Source: Hymenopus coronatus (taxonomy: Eukaryota > Arthropoda > Insecta > Mantodea > Hymenopodidae). Taken from it: 64,000 nt of DNA. The notes beneath the pieces are model-generated. The model had not been told where the DNA came from and made no database searches. It worked only from the letters and a program-made list of their open reading frames with translations. The stretch is from contig CM060897.1 of NCBI GenBank assembly GCA_030762935.1, forward strand, positions 116,284,676 through 116,348,675, given 5' to 3'. The translations under genes and the position numbers were made by a program. Shown piece after piece: positions 9,771 through 21,406 of the stretch (position 1 is its first letter; each line of letters begins with the position of its first letter).

Positions 9771-10167
9771 ACAAACTGGGTGTACGTCGTTGTAGTGGAG
9801 GAAGAAAGGCGTTGGATGTACCTACTGCAGGCGGAGAGATCGATGTGTGTCCGAGGTACATGACACTGTACGTAAAGCGCATGATAAATAGCAGTTGCAG
9901 CTAAGTGTTTAGAGCTATACACGAGATTGCAGCCCTCTGTTTACCGAACGCTCCCAAGGCAAAGTCACGTCTTTATTCTCCCAGTAGGATATTTGAAAAA
10001 TGAGACATACGTAACGTTCATCTGCAACACCAGTCTTATATGCTTATCCCGTACGAAAGGCTTCCATGTTCATAAATGATGAAGGCTTCTTTGGATTATT
10101 GAAAGCATTAATCAATATACATCAATAACTTAAGAAATGTATAACCAATAAAGAGTACACAGTTCAT
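9771..10167. other. Unassigned spacer, GC-richer than surroundings
   Basis: Includes GGAGGAAGAAAGGCG and a region to about 10080 richer in G+C than the H1 copies. No reading frame or repeat match within the window recognised. Confidence 0.4.
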
Positions 10168-10221
10168 AGAGTAAGTATTGCTTTCTCTATACGTACTATG
10201 TTCATAGCGTATAACGAAAAA
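10168..10221 (-). mobile_element. H1 palindromic tip, solo remnant
   Basis: GCTTTCTCTATACGTACTAT followed by GTTCATAGCGTATAACGAAA is an H1 terminal palindrome without its body, directly before the next H1 copy. Confidence 0.55.
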
Positions 10222-10968
10222 TCTGATGTGTTACACTCACATGACTTTCTCTAGCTGTTCTACAAACGTCCTACATAAGATTCTTCTTCTTTCTGCACCT
10301 TGCTAATCGTGATACTCATTAGCACAATGTTCTTATTATTTAGTTCCGCATAATTAGAAAGAAAATAAGGGAATACACTAGGCTAAACCAATAGTCAAAT
10401 GTTTTAAAAGCTGTCGTTATGCGATTGTCATTACAAATCGCTTCTTTTCTTGGCCAGGAGTAGAACAAAAGAAAAACGGACACTGCCGTCTGAGAAAAGT
10501 ATAAATACTTCACAACTGAAACTAATAACAATGTATACCTCGAAAACGGTAAGCTCCACGAGAAAAATGTATATGACAAAACTTGTGTATTTTAAGAAGA
10601 CCTAAATTTTTTGTATAGTAAGTTTTTATCTATCTCTTACAGTTTACTAGTTATGCCAAATTAAGCAAAATTCATTCCGAATAAACAGGCCTTTAGAAGC
10701 TATTTCCAGAAAATTCAAGATATGCATTTTATTTGTTAGGTAAATATCTTTAATGTATGATATTTTAATGAAAATCGTTACAGCCATTTTTAAGAAAATC
10801 AAAATTTTCGAAAAAAGTTCCATGTAAAGGGTAGTTTGGGGTGGGGGGATTTTTCTCAAAATCATCGTGTCGCATCCCTGTAAGATACTATACTTAAATA
10901 CCAAGTTTGGTATTTTGGCTACTTTTCGTTTTTGAGTTATCGTGTTCACAGACACACACACACACACA

Positions 10969-11001
<33 letters not shown>

Positions 11002-11139
11002 TTTTTCTGAAAGTGCTTTTTTTGGATATAGGGGGTCATAAGACATATATTTCCGGTGAAATCTCGGTATCGAATTTTTGGGTGGAATACAATACTTCTC
11101 TATCCCTATGTACATTGTACATATGTGGCTGGAGAAAGT
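10222..11139 (-). mobile_element. H1 repeat copy, full length
   Basis: From TCTGATGTGTTACACTCACA to GGAGAAAGT, with (CA)n at about 10953-11000, GGTAGTTTGGGGTGGGGGGA at 10831, and CTTAAATACCAAGTTTGGTA at about 10894. Flanked by A-runs on both sides (GAAAAA / AAAAAAG). About 918 bp; one of the best references for the family. Confidence 0.9.
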
Positions 11140-11144
11140 AAAAA

Positions 11145-11841
11145 AGCATTTTTAGCAAAATGTCCGTGTATGTGTGTGTGTGTGTGTGTGTGTCTGTGGG
11201 CAGCATAGCTCAAAAACGAAAAGAACGTCAAATACCAAACTTAGTATTTATTTCAAGACAATCCCCCCACCCCAACTACACTTTACATGGAACTCTTTTC
11301 GAAAATTTTTATTTTCTCAAAAATGGCTCTAACGATTTGGGCTAGAATATCGAATATTAAAGACAAATAATATGTATATCTTAAAGTTTCTGGGATTGGC
11401 CTCTGAAGACTACTTTATTATGGCTGCATTTAGCGGAATTTTGTATAACTGCTAAACTGTAAGAGATACACAAAAACTTACCACACAAAAGACGTAGAGC
11501 ACATTAAAACACACAATTTATGTTGTATACATTTTCTTTGTGGACTTTATCGTTTTGAGACATTTCTTGTTTTTGGTTTCAGCTTTAAGAAACTTATGCT
11601 TTTCTCATACAGAGATTTGTCAACTCCTATCTGTACAAATAAAGGAACTTCAGTCATATAGCAACCAAATGTTGACTATCACTTTAACTCCCTTATTTCG
11701 CTTTTACTTACAATGAAGCAAGTAATAAGACTATTTCTGTTAATTTTTTCTTGATTAGCAATAAGTAAATAAAAGCATTAGCTTTTTAACAATAACTTGT
11801 TGCAGAGATGTAAAGAAAGGCATGTGAATGGAACACCACAG
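11145..11841 (+). mobile_element. H1 repeat copy lacking the palindromic tip
   Basis: Starts AGCATTTTTAGCAAAATGTC, then (GT)n at 11168-11193, ATCCCCCCACCCCAACTAC, and ends CATGTGAATGGAACACCACA. It is tail-to-tail with the preceding minus-strand copy, whose palindrome may serve both. Confidence 0.85.
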
Positions 11842-11845
11842 TTTT

Positions 11846-12859
11846 TACTTTTTCTTCACATACTATGTATCTACATAATACATAGAGAAGGTACCTATTG
11901 CATTCCAGCCAAAAATTCGATAGAGCTTACCGGAAATAGGTGTTTTAGTGTCCCCTGTATCCAAAAAAAGCATTTTGGTCCGTGTGTGTCTGTGAACACG
12001 ATCACTTGGTGTTTAACTTTGGTATCTTCCAGGGATGTAACACGAAGATTTTGAGAAAAATCCCCCCACCACAAACTGATTGAAGTACCGCATATTAAAC
12101 ATATTTATATGGCAAATAAACTGTATATTTTGAATTTTCTGAGAATAAACTTTAAAGATCTCTTCATTCTGGATGAATTTTGTATAGCTAGTAAATCATA
12201 AGAGATAGACAAAAACTTACTATACAAAACATGTAGATCTCACTAAAACACACAATTAATGTTATATTCATTTTTTACAGAGTTAACCATTTTCGAGATA
12301 TTCCGGATTATTGGTATCAATTTTAAGGCACTTAAGCTGTTCTCAAACGGTAGGACATTTTTCTTCTCGCTTCTCGTTTGTTTACTCATGGCAAACAAGG
12401 AGACTGGCTTTTTTTTTTTATTAAAACAGTACCGGAGTCTGGTCAGTACTCCGGCGCTGTATCCCCTATTTACATTCCCCCCTTGTAATATTACTGGTTT
12501 TACTGTTCCTTTACACAAACACAAATTGCACAAACATATAACACCCATGCCCAAGGCGGGACTCGAACCCACGATCCCCTGCCCACGAAGCACCAAAGCG
12601 AGACGCCTAAGTGAGCGTGGCCATGGGTACCGTCCAAGGGAAATTCAATTGTTTCACATAGCGAAGGCTTTTAAAGAAGTTGACTGAGGTTATAGCCTGT
12701 GCATTCGCTTATTTCCCTTCTACTTAAAAGGAAATAAGTAATAAGCCATTTTTTGTTAATGCTTATTTTGATTAGCATGATGTAAGTAACAGATTACTCA
12801 TTTCAATAAAAGGTTTGTTTGCGTAACAGCCAGAGAAAGACATGTGAATGGTACACAGT
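11846..12859 (+). mobile_element. H1 repeat copy, split by a SINE
   Basis: Begins ACTTTTTCTTCACATACTAT in the palindromic end and finishes CATGTGAATGGTACACAG. Head-to-tail with 11145-11841. A SINE occupies 12405-12645. It has a short deletion after CCCCCCACCACAAACT. Confidence 0.85.
12405..12645 (-). mobile_element. tRNA-derived SINE with poly(A), inside H1
   Basis: Minus strand: CATGGCCACGCTCACTTAGG (A-box region), GATCGTGGGTTCGAGTCCCG (B box), CCTTGGGCATGGGTG, then a body ending in an A-run (T-run at 12409-12421). The tRNA-Leu/Ser-like head followed by GGGCATGG recalls SINEs widespread in insects. H1 sequence resumes as AAATTCAATTG on its right. Confidence 0.75.
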
Positions 12860-13029
12860 TTTGCTCCCTTGTATGGTCCCCTTTAACTTCTATGGTAGAG
12901 GGCTTTGACTTGTGAAATAACTCATCTGATCTCAGGAAATTATTGTCATTAGGTTTACCATTTTATAATTAAACACATGCTCAGTCACTCTTACATACTC
13001 CAGACTCTGTGGGGTAAAGGGTATAATTC

Positions 13030-13118
13030 TGGTTAAAGAAACTTTCCCCGCGCAGCCGGAAATCGAACCCCAGATCCTAGAGTGTGAAATCAGCTCGCTC
13101 ACCACTCGACCAGTCAGA
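13030..13118 (-). mobile_element. tRNA-like SINE head
   Basis: Minus strand CTGACTGGTCGAGTGGTGAG (A box) and TCTGGGGTTCGATTTCCGGC (B box) without a recognisable body; it abuts H1 sequence at 13119. Confidence 0.55.
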
Positions 13119-14580
13119 GAAAATTCAATACCAGAAATCTATGTTTTAAGTTATCCTGAGTTAACGGTGTGTGTATATGCGTGTCTGAGACATAATCAGA
13201 AACAAAAAGTCCGTTATATAGCAAACTTGGTATATACGAGTAAGTTTTAATATCTTTCGAGGACGCGACACATAGATTTTCACAAAAATCCCGCACACCA
13301 AACTACGCTAAACGGGGAACTTTTTTGAAATGGTCGATTTTAGAAAAAAAATCTGATATGGTCCATTCACATGAGTTTCTCTAGCTGTTCCGGAAACAAA
13401 CTTTTCATAAAAAAGATTATTGTTTTACCAACATAATGCTGCTGAAGATAAACATTACCAGAAGTGACATTATTATGGGTTTCTTGGTAAGTAGAAGGGG
13501 AAAAGCGGAATACACTAGGCAAACGATAGAGAAATATTTTAAAAGCTGATCGCTAAATTAAATGAAATTCGGTTATCTTTGTTTGCTAGGAATAAACAAA
13601 AGAGAGACGATAAGAAAGTGTCTTCCAGCTGAGAAAAGTTTAAGTGGTTTAAAACGAAAACCAATAATCTGAATTTCTCGAAAGCGGTTAACTCTATAAA
13701 CATGTGGAGGCAATAAATTGTTTGCTTTAATGAGATCTACACTTTTTGTGTATCTTAAGAGGTTTACCAGTTACGTCAAAGTTATACAAAAGTCATCCAG
13801 AATGAAGAGCTCTTCAGGCACTATTCCCAGAAAATTCAAGATATACATTTTGTTTGTCATGAAAATATCTCAAACTTATCGCATTTTAATAAACATCATT
13901 AGAGTCATTTCTCAGAAAATCAACAATTTTGAAATGTGTTTCATATAAAGGTTAGTTTTCTCTAAAAGCCTCGTGTATTATCGTTGGAAGATACTGAAAG
14001 CACACACACGGACATGTTTCTAAAAATGCTGTTCATGGATTCAGTGGCTCTCAAAACATGCATTTTCGGTGAAATCTCGATATCGAATTTTGAGTAGAAT
14101 ACAATACCGTGTATCCACTATGTATACATATGGGCTAAAGAAAGTAAAATCTGCTCTAACGTCTTTAATTGAAATGCCGTATATTAAAGTTATTTACATG
14201 GCAAATAAAATGTATATTCTGAATTTCTTGGGCATAGCCAAAAATGAATTTCATTCAGAATGACCTTTGCATAACTAGCAAATCGGAAGAGATAGATTAA
14301 AACACTCTACGCAAGAAATATAGACCTCGTCAAATACCAATAGTTGTTTGTGGAGCTAACCATTTCCGAGGTATTCCTTTTTATTAGTTTCAAATTTTAA
14401 AACCTTAAACTTTTCTCAAACGGAAAGTTAAGTTTTCATGTGTTGCATCATCGTTGAATTTCAGTGACATTTGCACTGCGACATCATATCTTGATTAGCA
14501 TTATGTATATAAAAGAATATCCCTTTGTAAGAATATTTGCTTGTAGAACAGACAGAGAAATAAATGTGAATGGTACACAC
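13119..14580 (+). mobile_element. H1 repeat copy hosting another H1 copy
   Basis: Left part 13119-13351 (AAAATTCAATACCAGAA, AACAAAAAGTCCGTTATATA, GGGGAAC) and right part from about 14150 (TCTGCTCTAACGTC to AATGTGAATGGTACACACAC) are continuous in the family consensus once 13352-14145 is removed. Confidence 0.8.
13352..14145 (-). mobile_element. H1 repeat copy nested in H1
   Basis: TCTGATATGGTCCATTCACA to CTAAAGAAAGT. The host site reads GAAAAAAAA before and AAAATCTGC after, so the guest sits in an A-run of the host. Internal GGGGTGGGG block deleted. Confidence 0.85.
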
Positions 14581-14749
14581 ACGATTTTTTTCCGAAATGT
14601 TACACATTGACTTATGTAGTTTAATTTAGTTTTAGGTTTCCACTATAAACTACATCTTTTGTAAAACAGTACCTGTGCTGCATTAGGGTATGGCATCTCA
14701 AAATAATTTGAGATCACCTTGAAGACAGCTGAGGCATTTAAAGCCATTT

Positions 14750-14900
14750 CGGCATGTTGCTACGTTAGCTAAATGGTTAGAGCGACCGGCTAGTGACCAG
14801 AGGATCCGTGGTTCAAACTCCGGCTTTGGCATTGAATTTTCCTGTCTGACTCTACCCATCCAATTCCTGTCTTATACACGGCTTGTGTGAATAACAATTA
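14750..14900 (+). mobile_element. tRNA-derived SINE, family S3
   Basis: GTTAGCTAAATGGTTAGAGC (A box), GATCCGTGGTTCAAACTCCG (B box), then GCATTGAATTTTCCTGTCTG and CTCTACCCATCCAATTCC, matching the copy at 6930-7060. Internal RNA polymerase III promoter; inactive tRNA arms. Confidence 0.75.
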
Positions 14901-15074
14901 AATTAATAGGATGTTGTATTGCATGCTGGAGAAAGACAATGTTGCTCTCTGTTTTACAAAATGCAAAGAGATAAGAAGTTGAAGGGTAAAAATTTGGGAA
15001 CTTAAGGTAGATAAAATGCCAAAAGAGATGTTAGCAATTAAAATGTTAAATGTCAAGAGAAAGAGAAGAATGCC

Positions 15075-15185
15075 ACGCTATCGCATTCTCTCGGTGTTCC
15101 ATCTTCATTTCATGTATCATCTGTTTCACCGCCTGCAGTGACGTATGTAGAAAAAGCGGGCGTTAAACACAATAAAAAATCAAGA
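15075..15185 (+). mobile_element. SINE family S2, 3' fragment
   Basis: TATCGCATTCTCTCGGTGTT, ATGTATCATCTGTTTCACCG, CCTGCAGTGACGTATGTAG and AAAGCGGGCGTTAAACACAA match the 3' part of the S2 copy at 54780-55011. Head with Pol III boxes missing. Confidence 0.65.
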
Positions 15186-15508
15186 AAAGAAAAAAGATTC
15201 AAATAAGACATGTCCGCATGGGGATATAGTTTTCTCAAAATGTTGTGTAAGCTACTGAAGAAAATCCATTTTAAAGAATATTCTAAGATTTTAGAGAAAA
15301 TATAGAGGAAATATGTCATTAAACGTGAAGCATTTATGGATCATAACCTGAGCATGTTGTAAAAGCCGATGTAGTGTAAGGTCCTTCAAAACTCACTTCA
15401 AAATTTAAGCCGCTATAAATATAACATTTGAGACAGAATAAAAACAAAACAAGTCACATATTGCATAGGCAATGGGGGTTGGTTATTTTCTTTCTTTCTG
15501 TCTGTTTT
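15186..15508. other. Unassigned AT-rich spacer
   Basis: A-rich with TTTCTTTCTTTC near the right edge; no feature recognised. Confidence 0.5.
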
Positions 15509-16299
15509 TACTTTCTCTAGCACGCATATGCATACAATGTACGTAATAGATAAAGGAAAGTATTGTATTCCACCCAAAAATTCGATGTCGAGATTTCATC
15601 GGAAATATTATGTTTTTAGGCCCCCTGAGTCCATAAAAAGCATTCTTAGAAAAAGGTCTGTGTCTGCAGCTTGGTATTTATATTTAGTATATTCCATGAA
15701 TGCTACACGAAGATCAAAAAGAAGTACCCCGTCACAAACTATCCTTTACATGGAAAAATTTTTGAAAATGTTGTTTTTCTCAAAAATTGCTATAACGATT
15801 ATGATTAAAATACCATATGTTAATGTATTTTCGTGACAAGTAAAATGTATATCTTGAGTTTTCTGGGAATAGCCTGAGAAGACCTCTTTATTCTGGATGA
15901 TTTTTGTATAATTTTGCATAACATTTAAGCCATAAGAGATAAACAAAAACTTGTTACACACACAAAAAAAAAAACACATAATTTATACCATGTACATTTT
16001 TCTTGAAGAGTTTAATATTTTATTAGGTATTTCTTGTTATTGGTTTCTCAAACAGAACTATGCAGAGCTAACCGAACCTCAATTCTTCCACACAGAGAAC
16101 AACTTTTTAAAATGTTGACTAACGCTTTAGCATAATGTATTCTCTTATTTCCTTTCTACTTACAATAAAGCAAGTAATGAGATTAATTCTGGTAATATTT
16201 ATCCCGATTATCATGGATTAATTAAAATAATAGCCTTTTGTAAGAATAGTTTTTTCTGGAATACCTAGAGTATATTATGTGAATGGAACACACATCAGA
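15509..16299 (+). mobile_element. H1 repeat copy, near full length
   Basis: From TTACTTTCTCTAGCACGC through a diverged palindrome to TATGTGAATGGAACACACA. The GT tract is only GTCTGTGTCTG, showing that the microsatellite is variable between copies. Confidence 0.85.
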
Positions 16300-16514
16300 T
16301 ATTTTTAGTTCACCGTGAGTACAGTTTTTTTTAACAAAACAGTACTAAATTTATTCATGTAAGTTACAATGGTCTTGTGTAGCTTCAACTCACACATTTA
16401 TTATTGGACCTTATTTCTTCAATTAAGACAATAATGCAATAATACAGGCTGCTACTATAAATAGCAAGTACTACGAAATTTTTTCATCTCTAGGCGATTT
16501 AGAACGTAAACACT

Positions 16515-16740
16515 TACACAGAGTGGCCGCCGCGATCTCTAGATCTGAATCCGCTCGACTTTTGGTTATGAAGTTACCTTTAAAAACGAGTTTTCCTGAC
16601 CAGACAGAAACTAAAATATGCTATTGAAATTGCTAATACTCCAAGACATCATCTGTAAAATGCTATGCGTAGAGAGGCAGAAATAAATGTGTACTTTGAA
16701 CAACAGAACGGAGTACATCTTGTTAAATTTTTCTAAAGCC
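16515..16740 (+). pseudogene. Tc1/IS630-like transposase, C-terminal fragment
   Basis: Plus-strand translation TEWPPRSLDLNPLDFWL, a stop, then SYL-stop-KRVFLTRQK, IANTPRHHL and NAMRREAEINVYFEQQNGVH. WPPRSPDLNPLDFFLWG followed by R…FEQ.GGH is the third catalytic-Asp block and C-terminal signature of IS630-like transposases common in arthropods; the Asp in DLNPLDF is retained. Upstream catalytic blocks and termini are not recognisable, so this is a short orphan remnant of a third transposase type distinct from the mariners elsewhere here. Confidence 0.7.
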
Positions 16741-17210
16741 CCTTTGTTTACACCTAGTGTGTGACTTATTTTGTTTCTTTCCTATCTCAAAAATTATGTT
16801 TATAACAGTTTACAGTATAAAGTTACTTTTAAAAGCCCTATGTTTTAGGAACGAGAGTATGATCTGCACAGTTGAATAAATAATATCATCCTCGTTATAC
16901 TCGTCATATGTAAGGTTGTCCTATTCTAGGTACCTTCATTCACGTCACATGACCAAAAAATAAACTTGCCCTATTGTGTTGATGTACCTTCGCCGCAAGG
17001 GCTACAGCAACTACGTCATAGCTTCACGAAACTGAAAGAGCTTTTCTTTTGTCTGCCAATAAGCATGCTCTGGAGACTTGTTAAGCAGAAACATCTTATA
17101 TTACTTCCACATGTATTTCTCTACTTATTCTGCGACAAACTATTGTTACAAACTCTCTGCTTCAGATAATCAAGTTAAACATAGCTTAAATAGTTTTATT
17201 ACTCATTTTT
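16741..17210. other. Unassigned spacer
   Basis: No feature recognised; possibly the downstream part of the IS630-like element. Confidence 0.45.
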
Positions 17211-18016
17211 ACTTTCTCTATACGCACTATGTACATAGTGTATAGAGAAAGTATTTCACTCCACCCAAAAATTCGATACCGAGATTTCACCGGCAATATA
17301 TGTTTTAGGATCCCCAATATCCAAAAAAAGCATTTTCACAAAAAGGTCCGTGTGTGTGTGTGTGTCCGTGTGTCTGTGAACACGATAACTCAAAAACACG
17401 AAGATTTTGAGAAAAATACCCCCTACCCAAACTACCCTTTACATGGAACTTTTTTCGAAAATTTTGATTTTGTCAAAAATGGCTGTAACGATTTTGATTA
17501 AAATTTCGTATATTAAAGACACTTACCTGGCAAATAAAATGTATATCTTCAATTTGCTGGGAATAGCCTCTGAAGAGTAGTTTATTCTGGATGAATTTTA
17601 CAAAATTTTGAATAACTGCTAAACCCTAAGAGATGGGCAAAAACTTACTGCACAAAAAATGTAGAGCACGTTAAAACACACAATTTATGTTATATACATT
17701 TTTTTCGTGAATTCGGCGTTTTTAAGACGTCCCTTATTTTTGGTTTCTGCTATGAAAAACTTAAAACTTTTCTCATACAGGAACCTGTCAACTCCTATCC
17801 ATATAAACAAAGGAACTTCATTGACATAGCAACCAGCTTTTGACTATCATTTTAACCTATGGTAATCCCTTATTTCGCTCCTACTTACAAGGAAGCAAGT
17901 AATAAGACTATTTCTGTTCATTTCTTCTGATTACCATAAAGTAAATAGGAATATAAGCTTTTTAAGAATAATTTGTTGCAGGGATATAGAGAAATCAAGT
18001 GAATGGTACACATCAG
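17211..18016 (+). mobile_element. H1 repeat copy, full length reference
   Basis: Opens ACTTTCTCTATACGCACTAT then GTACATAGTGTATAGAGAAA, an almost perfect ~40-nt palindrome. Follows GATACCGAGATTTCACCGG, (GT)n at 17348-17364, CCCCCTACCCAAACTACCC, the distal body, and closes AATGGTACACATCAGA before TTTT. Lacks the TACCAAACTTGGTA palindrome by a small deletion. 806 bp. Confidence 0.9.
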
Positions 18017-18029
18017 ATTTTTATAGGTA

Positions 18030-18695
18030 TATTCGAAATAAGAGAGACAATAGACTACAGGAATAGTCAAATATTTTAAGCCGCGTCGCTATGCCAATGC
18101 ATTGAAATTCCCTTCAGTTTATTTGACCAGGATGCAGAACAAAAAATTGACGACTTTGCATTTGCGAGAAGATAAAAACAATAACTATTAAAAATCAACA
18201 AGGCTTACCAACTTCACAAATATAATTCGATATAAATTGTGTGCTTTAACCAGATCTTCAATATTTATTCAGTATATTGTTGTCTATCAATTAGAGTTCA
18301 CCATTTATAAAAATTGCATCCAGAATGAGGAAGGATTTCTAGATTATTCTCAAGAAATTCAAGATATTCATTTTATTTATGACGTTAATATATTTAAATA
18401 TCGACCTTTTCTGAGAAAATCAAAGCTTAAAAAAAATCTAGTTATAGTAGTTTGGGGTGGGGAATCCTTGGAAGATACTAATCTTAAATATTCTTTTTAA
18501 TACTTAATAGACCATTCACTTCTTAATTACGGTTTCGCAGACACATGGGCGCGCATACGCACACAGATACACAAGGATACACATATACAAACAATTGCCT
18601 GTACCTAAAAATGCAGGTTCTTATTCAGAGGGCCTCAAAACATGTATTTTCGCTGAGATCTGGGGATCTACATTTGGGTGGAATACTTTTCTTGG
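18030..18695 (-). mobile_element. H1 repeat copy, both tips lost
   Basis: Begins near CGAAATAAGAG and ends ATTTGGGTGGAATACTTTTC. Keeps AGTTTGGGGTGGGGA and a (CA)-rich tract at 18560-18592. Confidence 0.75.
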
Positions 18696-19165
18696 GCCCT
18701 CGGTTCACTCGTCTTCATTCGGTAGGTTTCGCTCAATTTTGGAAGCTGAGCGTCAACGCTGAGACAGGAAGTACACTATACACCCAGTTTAATAGTGGCC
18801 TCAATATTAAGATGTCATTCTGTCGCTGTGTCTAGTTTAATAATTCAGCTAGTTCGCGGTGTATTAGATAACTTGTCTTCCGTAATTGTTGAGGGACTCT
18901 AAGAAATAAACTTTCTTTGGTTGACATCGCTGCGGAAAGACAGAATTTATAAGTGAATAGCAAAAATGTATATTATAATTAAAATAGCTTGAGAACACTT
19001 AGATTCAAAATATCTGTTACAGCAAATTACAATTAACTTGCAAATTTAAGAAAATTGAATTCAACATACGATTTAAATATATGTTGTATTCTCATTAACA
19101 AGTAATTTTGTAAAAACAGCATAAACCTAGGTTATGTAGACGCTAGAAGAATAAATGGAAACAAA
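18696..19165. other. Unassigned spacer, left part GC-richer
   Basis: 18696-18830 is markedly less AT-rich (CCCTCGGTTCACTCGTC, GAAGCTGAGCGTCAACGCTG) and may be a short foreign insert; the rest is AT-rich. Nothing recognised. Confidence 0.4.
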
Positions 19166-20034
19166 TCTGAAATGTTCTATTCAAATGTCGTTCTCTTGCT
19201 ATTACACTAACAACTTTCCTTACAAAAGATTATTCCTTCTTCTACATGCTAAACAAGATAAATGTTACCAGAAATTATCTTATTGCTTGCTTATTTGTAA
19301 GTAGAAGGGAAATAAGTGGATGCACTAGGTTAAAGCGATATCACATCTTTTAACAGCAGGTCACTAATCAGAATAATTGAAATTTGGTTCTCTTTGCCTG
19401 CTAGGGGTAAACGAAACAGAGACGAAAATAAATATGTATCCCATTTGAGAAAATTCTTAGTTCTTTAAAACTCAAATCAGTAACTCGGAACTTCTTACAA
19501 ACAGTTAACTATCCAAAAAAAGAACAAAAAAATCTGTAGAACATAAACAAGCTTTTGTCTATTTATTTCTGTTTATAATATATATAAATGTTGTAAAAAG
19601 GTTATCCAAAATGAAGTGGTCTTCAGAGGATATTTCTAGAAAATTCAAAATGTATATTTTACTTGTCATGCGAACATTTTTAATATATGGTATTGTAATC
19701 AAAATCTTTAGAGCAATTTTTGAGAAAATTAACATTTTCTAAAATTGTTCCATATAAAGGTTAGTTTGGCTGTGAGAATTTTCCTCAAAATCTTCGTGTC
19801 GCATCCTTGGAAGGTACTAAACTTAAATACCAGTTTAGGATTTTACCAACTTTTTTGGGTCATCGTGTTCACAGACACTCTGACACATACACACACACAA
19901 TGTACATTTTTCCGAAAATGGTTATTTTGGATACAGTAGACCCTAAAAGGTGTATTTTCGATGAAATTTCGGTATCGAATTTTTGAATGGAGTATAATAC
20001 TTCTCTGCCGGTATCATTTACTGTAGTGAAAGTA
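19166..20034 (-). mobile_element. H1 repeat copy, full length
   Basis: TCTGAAATGTTCTATTCAAA to GTAGTGAAAGT. (CA)n at about 19887-19900; palindromic end diverged. Confidence 0.85.
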
Positions 20035-20135
20035 ACAAACATTTGCTAAATAGTCTTGCACATCTATAAATGTAACAACAACTTCTTCAGTTGTTCAGAA
20101 ATATCTGAAAATTCTACTTTAGTTTAAGAGAAAAG

Positions 20136-21059
20136 TCTGATGTATCTCATTCACATGACTTTTTCTAGGTGTTACACAAACAACTTTTATTTCAATAGAT
20201 TTTCTTTCTTTTTTCTTTTACAACATGCTAATTAAGATAAATATTAACAGAGATTGTTTTATTACTTGCTTCCTTGTAAGTTTAAGGGACATGAAGGAAT
20301 ACACTAGGCTAAATCGATAGGCAGTTAAATGTTTTAAAAGCTAGTCCTATGTTAAGAAAAATGAAGCCCGGTTCGCTTTACATGGCCTGCAATAAAACAA
20401 GAGAGATGGAAGGAAACATTACTTCCCATTTGAGAAAAGTTTAACTAGTTTAAAATTGAAACCAACATCAAGGAATATCTAAAAAAACATATGCAACAAA
20501 TTATGTGCCTTAACAAACTCTAAATTTTGTTGTGTAGTAAGTTTTTGTTTATCTCTTACGCTTTAACCGCTATGCAAAATTGTACAAAAATCATCCAGAA
20601 TAAAGAGGTATTCAGAGGCTATTTCCAGAATATTCAATAAATACATACATTTTATTTATAATGTAAATTTCTTTTATATGTGGTATTTAATCGAAATCAT
20701 TAACGCCATTTTTGAGAAAAACAACATTTTCAACAATTTTTCCATGTAAAGGGCAGTTTGTGGTGAGCGGAATTTCTTAAAAATCGTCGTGTCACTTCCT
20801 AGGTAGATATTCGTAGATATTAAACATAAATACCAAGTTTTATATTCAACGCTCTCTTCGTTTTTGAGCTATGCTGTTTACAGACACAGACACACACACA
20901 CACACACACACACATACACACGCTGACACACACCGATCTTCTTCTGAAAATGAACTCCTAAACATATATTTCCGGTAAAATATAGACATAGAATTTTTGG
21001 GTGGAATACAATACTTTCTCTATCCAATATATACATTTTACATGCGGCCCAGAGGAAGT
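20136..21059 (-). mobile_element. H1 repeat copy, full length
   Basis: TCTGATGTATCTCATTCACA to CCAGAGGAAGT; (CA)n at 20886-20915. Flanked by GAAAAG on one side and AATAAAA on the other, so no exact target duplication here. Confidence 0.85.
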
Positions 21060-21149
21060 AATAAAACATTGTAAATTCACTGTTCATTTTAAAGGATTAT
21101 ATTAAATCTATTTAGTTAAAATGGCTGCTGCATTACATGTTAATTTTGT

Positions 21150-21312
21150 CCTTTATGTAACGCAGAAACCATTTCCCTCGTCGAGGGACTTGGGCTTTTG
21201 CTCTCAGTAGGTATATTAATGTTTTAATGGAAATAACCTCTGCTTTACCGAGTTAATTTTCCATTAAAAATAAAGACTATTGAGAACTAACCTGATTTTT
21301 ATCGTAATCAGA
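21150..21312 (+). repeat. Second dispersed repeat (two copies in window)
   Basis: TGCTCTCAGTAGGTATATTA, GGAAATAACCTCTGCTTTAC, GTTAATTTTCCATTAAAA and TATCGTAATCAGACTCAA correspond, with divergence, to 27840-27995. Both copies lie just after an H1 copy. Family unknown. Confidence 0.5.
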
Positions 21313-21345
21313 CTCAAATCCACGAATATTTTTCAGTAATATTAC

Positions 21346-21359
21346 AGTGTGTGTTTGAA

Positions 21360-21405
<46 letters not shown>
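21346..21405 (+). repeat. (GT)n microsatellite
   Basis: Interrupted GT tract of about 60 bp not embedded in an H1 copy. Confidence 0.9.

Positions 21406-21406
<1 letters not shown>

Noticed and set aside
10647..11039. 130-codon minus-strand frame with a VCVCVC stretch
   Set aside because: Crosses the CA microsatellite of an H1 copy; repeat-driven, not a gene.
12243..12687. Long frames on both strands
   Set aside because: They span an H1-SINE boundary; no protein similarity.
11145..12859. H1 as LTRs of one retrotransposon
   Set aside because: The two direct copies abut with no internal region, lack TG...CA ends and target duplications of LTR type, and occur mostly singly elsewhere.
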